From Actinoplanes octamycinicus (lineage in GTDB: Bacteria; Actinomycetota; Actinomycetes; Mycobacteriales; Micromonosporaceae): DNA of 64,000 nt. Below are positions 61,516 through 64,000 of this stretch, one piece after another. The position numbers and the translations under genes are program-made. Under the pieces are notes generated by a model. That model was not told where the DNA came from, made no database searches, and saw nothing but the letters and a program-made list of their open reading frames with translations. Every line of letters starts with the position of its first letter. Position 1 is the first letter of the stretch. Where the stretch lies: the NCBI RefSeq assembly GCF_014205225.1, contig NZ_JACHNB010000001.1:7793501-7857500 (forward strand). The letters run 5' to 3'.

Positions 61516-63999
61516 TCACCACTGCCACCACACCTCGGTCGGGGACGGCAGGAACGGCACCGCGACCTGCTGCCACACCCAGAGCGGCTGGACCAGGTAG
61601 AGCGCCACGACCGCGAGGATCAGCACGGTCCGGATCCGGCGGGCCACGGCGCCGCCGTCGCCGGCCTCGGTCTGCCAGCCGCGGTTCACCATCCGCCGGC
61701 CGATCCAGAGCGCGAGGATCCCGGCGCCGAGCATGGCGTACGGGAAGATCGCCGCGAAGTTGCCGTTCACCGCCTGCAGCGGGTCGTGGAAGGCGCTGCG
61801 CAGCACGATCGGGAACCGGACCAGGATCCGGTACTCGCCGTCCGCGACGGTCAGCACGATGGCCAGCGCGATCGCGAACAGCCAGCAGAACCAGCGGGCC
61901 CGGCGCAGCGCGGCCGGCGGGTCGGCCGGCCGGATCAGCAGGCAGCCGAGCACGACCAGCACCGGCAGCGCCACCATGGTCTGCACGTCGGTGATGTTGA
62001 GCAGGTAGAGCGGGGCCTTGCCGGGGACCAGGTCGTACGCCTCCAGCTTGCTGACCGCGGCGCCGAGGAAGGTGGTCAGGTAGGCGAGCAGCACGGCGAG
62101 CAGCAGGTTGACCACGTCCCGCCAGCCGTTGCGCAGCGCGGTCCCGCCGCCGCCCGGCGCCATCCCGGCGCGGGCCGCCCGCTCGTTGCGTTCCTCCTGC
62201 TTGGCCTGGGCGCGCTGGGCCTTGGCGGCGGCCGACTCGGCGGTGGCCACCGGGATCAGCGCGGTCGCCACCGCGCCGGCGGCCAGCTGCCGGTGGTCCG
62301 GGCCGCGGGCCTCGTCGCGCAGCTCGGCCCACCAGCCGACCTTGCCGGGCGTCTTCTGCCGGCGCAGCTCGGCGGGCAGGCGCTCGCGGTGGTCCGGGTC
62401 GACCAGCAGGCGGAACGCGATCGCGGTGGCGGCCGGCAGCGCCTGGTCCACCTCGGGCCGGCGGGCCGGGCCGTACCCGCCGGTGGACGGGTCGGTGAGC
62501 GCGAGCCGGACCGCCAGGTCGTTGATCCGTTCCTGGACCGCGGCGGTGACCTGGTCGAGCCGGTCGGCGGCCGCGGTGAGCACCGCGCAGCCGGGCTGGT
62601 CGCCGGCGCACTGCGGGTGGGTGCGGCAGCGGTGCCGGGCCAGCGCCCGCAGCAGGCCGACGTTCAGCGCCTGGAGCAGGCCGGTCGCGGTCGGGTCGCC
62701 GGCCGCCGCGGACTGGGCCAGCAGGGCCAGGCCGGGCGCGTCGGCGCGGCGCTGCTCGTAGACCGGCGGCATCTCCGGGGCGACCCAGGAGATCAGCCGG
62801 GTGAGCCGGGCGGCCGCGTCGGTGCGGTGGGTGACCTTGGTGCGCATCAGGTTCTCCGGCAGGTTGGTCGCCGGGAAGTTCTCCCGCATCCAGTCGGAGA
62901 GGTCGAGCTGCTGGGCCCGGTTCTGGAAGAGGGCGAGGCCGGCCGCCCAGTTCTCGGAGAGCGCGGCGCCGACCTCCTCCGGGGTGCGGCAGAGCCGGCC
63001 GGCCACCTCGAACGGCGCGACCGGCGGGGCGGCCACCGGCGCCGGCTCGGTGATCGGCGCGTCGTGCACCGCCGGGCGTTCGCCGGCCAGCCAGGCGCGC
63101 ACCTCGGTGGCACCCCAGCGTTCCTCCGGCGCCCGGGTGAGCAGGCCCTGGCAGAGCAGCCGCCAGTCCGGGTCGGTGATCCCGTCCAGGTCGACGCCGT
63201 AGGTGGCGATGTGCTCGAAGACCGCCCGCTCGTTGACCGCGTGCCCGCCGACGCCGCTGTTCGGGTTGCGCCCGGTGAGCAGCTCGACGATCACCACGCC
63301 GAGCGACCACCAGTCCTGTTCCGGCTTCTGGCTCTTCTGCCACCAGGTCTCCGGGGCCTGGTAGGCCGGGGTGCCGGCCCGGCCGGTGGTGCGCCGGGTG
63401 GCGCGCAGCTCGGCGACCAGGCCGAAGTCGCAGAGCACCAGGTCGACCGGGTGACGGCTGCGGAGCAGGATGTTCTCCGGCTTGATGTCGCGGTGCGCGA
63501 TCCCGGCGGCGGCGCCGTGCCGCAGCTCGCCGTGCAGGTAGGCGAGCGCGTCGGTGACCTGGCGGAGCACCTCCCGGACCTGGTCCGGCGGGAGCGCGCC
63601 GCCGTGGTCGCGGGCCAGCGCGGCGAGCGAGCCGGCCGGGGCGTACTCGAGCACCTCCCAGCTCATCTCGCGGCCGAAGGCGCCGGTCTCCTCGCCCCAG
63701 TCGATCACCCGGACCACGTGCCGGGCGTCGGCGGTGCGCAGCGCGTCGAGCAGGGCGGTGTCCGGCCGGACCGCGGTCGGGTAGACCTTGGCGACCCGCT
63801 GCTCGCCGGTCTCCCGGTCGCGGACCAGCATCACCAGGTGCGCCTCCCCGCCGGTGGCCAGGTCGGCCTCCGGGCGGTAGCGGGCGAAGATCGCGGCGGG
63901 CAGCCCACCGGAGTCCTCGGTCGGCGGGCGGCCCTCCGGACTCTCCCGGGTCGTCGGCGCGGGCCCCGCCGCCCCCTCCCGGGTGGTCTGTGCCGCGCC
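61516..63999 (-). CDS. Membrane-anchored Ser/Thr protein kinase (5' end outside window)
   Basis: The frame runs off the right edge; 827 residues are visible. A Pro/Ala-rich start leads into a protein-kinase domain: TGGEAHLVMLVRD (Gly-rich loop), VAKVYPT (ATP Lys), HRDIKPENILL (catalytic loop), LVLCDFGLVAEL (metal Asp) and GTPAYQAPETWW (activation segment). About 280 residues of helical domain follow, then five membrane helices with ALLAYLTTFLGAAV and LALWIGRRMV, ending VWWQW. It is probably the sensor/input of the operon, phosphorylating partners read by the FHA protein. Confidence 0.9.
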   Translation of the reverse strand, partial: GAAQTTREGAAGPAPTTRESPEGRPPTEDSGGLPAAIFARYRPEADLATGGEAHLVMLVRDRETGEQRVAKVYPTAVRPDTALLDALRTADARHVVRVIDWGEETGAFGREMSWEVLEYAPAGSLAALARDHGGALPPDQVREVLRQVTDALAYLHGELRHGAAAGIAHRDIKPENILLRSRHPVDLVLCDFGLVAELRATRRTTGRAGTPAYQAPETWWQKSQKPEQDWWSLGVVIVELLTGRNPNSGVGGHAVNERAVFEHIATYGVDLDGITDPDWRLLCQGLLTRAPEERWGATEVRAWLAGERPAVHDAPITEPAPVAAPPVAPFEVAGRLCRTPEEVGAALSENWAAGLALFQNRAQQLDLSDWMRENFPATNLPENLMRTKVTHRTDAAARLTRLISWVAPEMPPVYEQRRADAPGLALLAQSAAAGDPTATGLLQALNVGLLRALARHRCRTHPQCAGDQPGCAVLTAAADRLDQVTAAVQERINDLAVRLALTDPSTGGYGPARRPEVDQALPAATAIAFRLLVDPDHRERLPAELRRQKTPGKVGWWAELRDEARGPDHRQLAAGAVATALIPVATAESAAAKAQRAQAKQEERNERAARAGMAPGGGGTALRNGWRDVVNLLLAVLLAYLTTFLGAAVSKLEAYDLVPGKAPLYLLNITDVQTMVALPVLVVLGCLLIRPADPPAALRRARWFCWLFAIALAIVLTVADGEYRILVRFPIVLRSAFHDPLQAVNGNFAAIFPYAMLGAGILALWIGRRMVNRGWQTEAGDGGAVARRIRTVLILAVVALYLVQPLWVWQQVAVPFLPSPTEVWWQW

Positions 64000-64000
64000 C

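Overview
The window comes from a very GC-rich actinobacterium. Mycothiol-type DinB/isomerase homologues, NarL-type two-component pairs, an ECF sigma factor fused to a SnoaL-like domain, DivIVA, and a secreted GH5 cellulase with a CBM2 domain all suggest Micromonosporaceae, possibly an Actinoplanes relative. The genus is inferred. I see no rRNA, tRNA, CRISPR array or prophage.

Bases 1-4.6 kb are an accessory strip, visibly less GC-rich than the rest. It holds orphan or damaged genes: a C-terminal fragment, a YrhB/Imm35-type immunity protein, a frameshifted hypothetical gene, a gene interrupted by a stop, a formylglycine-generating-enzyme-like protein and small hypotheticals. From 4.8 to 38 kb lies chromosomal housekeeping and metabolic sequence. 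It includes a LysR regulator divergent from a dehydrogenase-RidA pair across an inverted repeat, a GH5-CBM2 cellulase behind a CebR-like operator, an arginase-family enzyme, and an AI-2E transporter. It continues with a WYL regulator, a histidine phosphatase-NnrD pair, a secreted L-type lectin, a zinc alcohol dehydrogenase, and a LacI regulator facing an MFS-hydrolase-SurE operon across two abutting palindromes. Further on are a GlxA regulator, an ECF sigma-SDR pair, an Lnt-like amidohydrolase, a two-component system, a trypsin-like protease and a DivIVA pair. Inside this stretch, at 20.5-22.4 kb, is a compact STAS / repetitive small peptide / JmjC-cupin oxygenase cluster that looks like an undescribed peptide-modification unit.

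At 39.3-47.9 kb is one gene for a secreted protein of about 2,877 residues: ten He_PIG Ig-like repeats, FN3, a discoidin-like domain, a NucA/NucB-type nuclease module, a VWD-like domain and seven C-terminal repeats. A decayed IS701-type transposase follows. The 48.6-53.3 kb stretch carries a DinB-type protein and a histidine kinase/response regulator pair. It is unusually rich in short tandem repeats of 31, 45 and 16 bp.

From 53.4 kb to the right edge, a single leftward operon of at least nine genes reads, in transcription order: membrane-anchored Ser/Thr kinase, coiled-coil protein, ClpB-like AAA+ ATPase, 4Fe-4S radical-SAM protein, zinc-ribbon FHA protein, PP2C phosphatase, a small ORF, and two CHAT (caspase-like) peptidases with intact His-Cys dyads. 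Most junctions overlap by 4-20 nt or lie within 13 nt; the exception is a 43-nt gap after the AAA+ gene. The inferred logic is phospho-signalling (kinase/PP2C/FHA) that controls a remodelling ATPase and releases two peptidase effectors, as in a conflict or programmed-death system. This and the peptide/JmjC cluster are the best candidates for new biology here.
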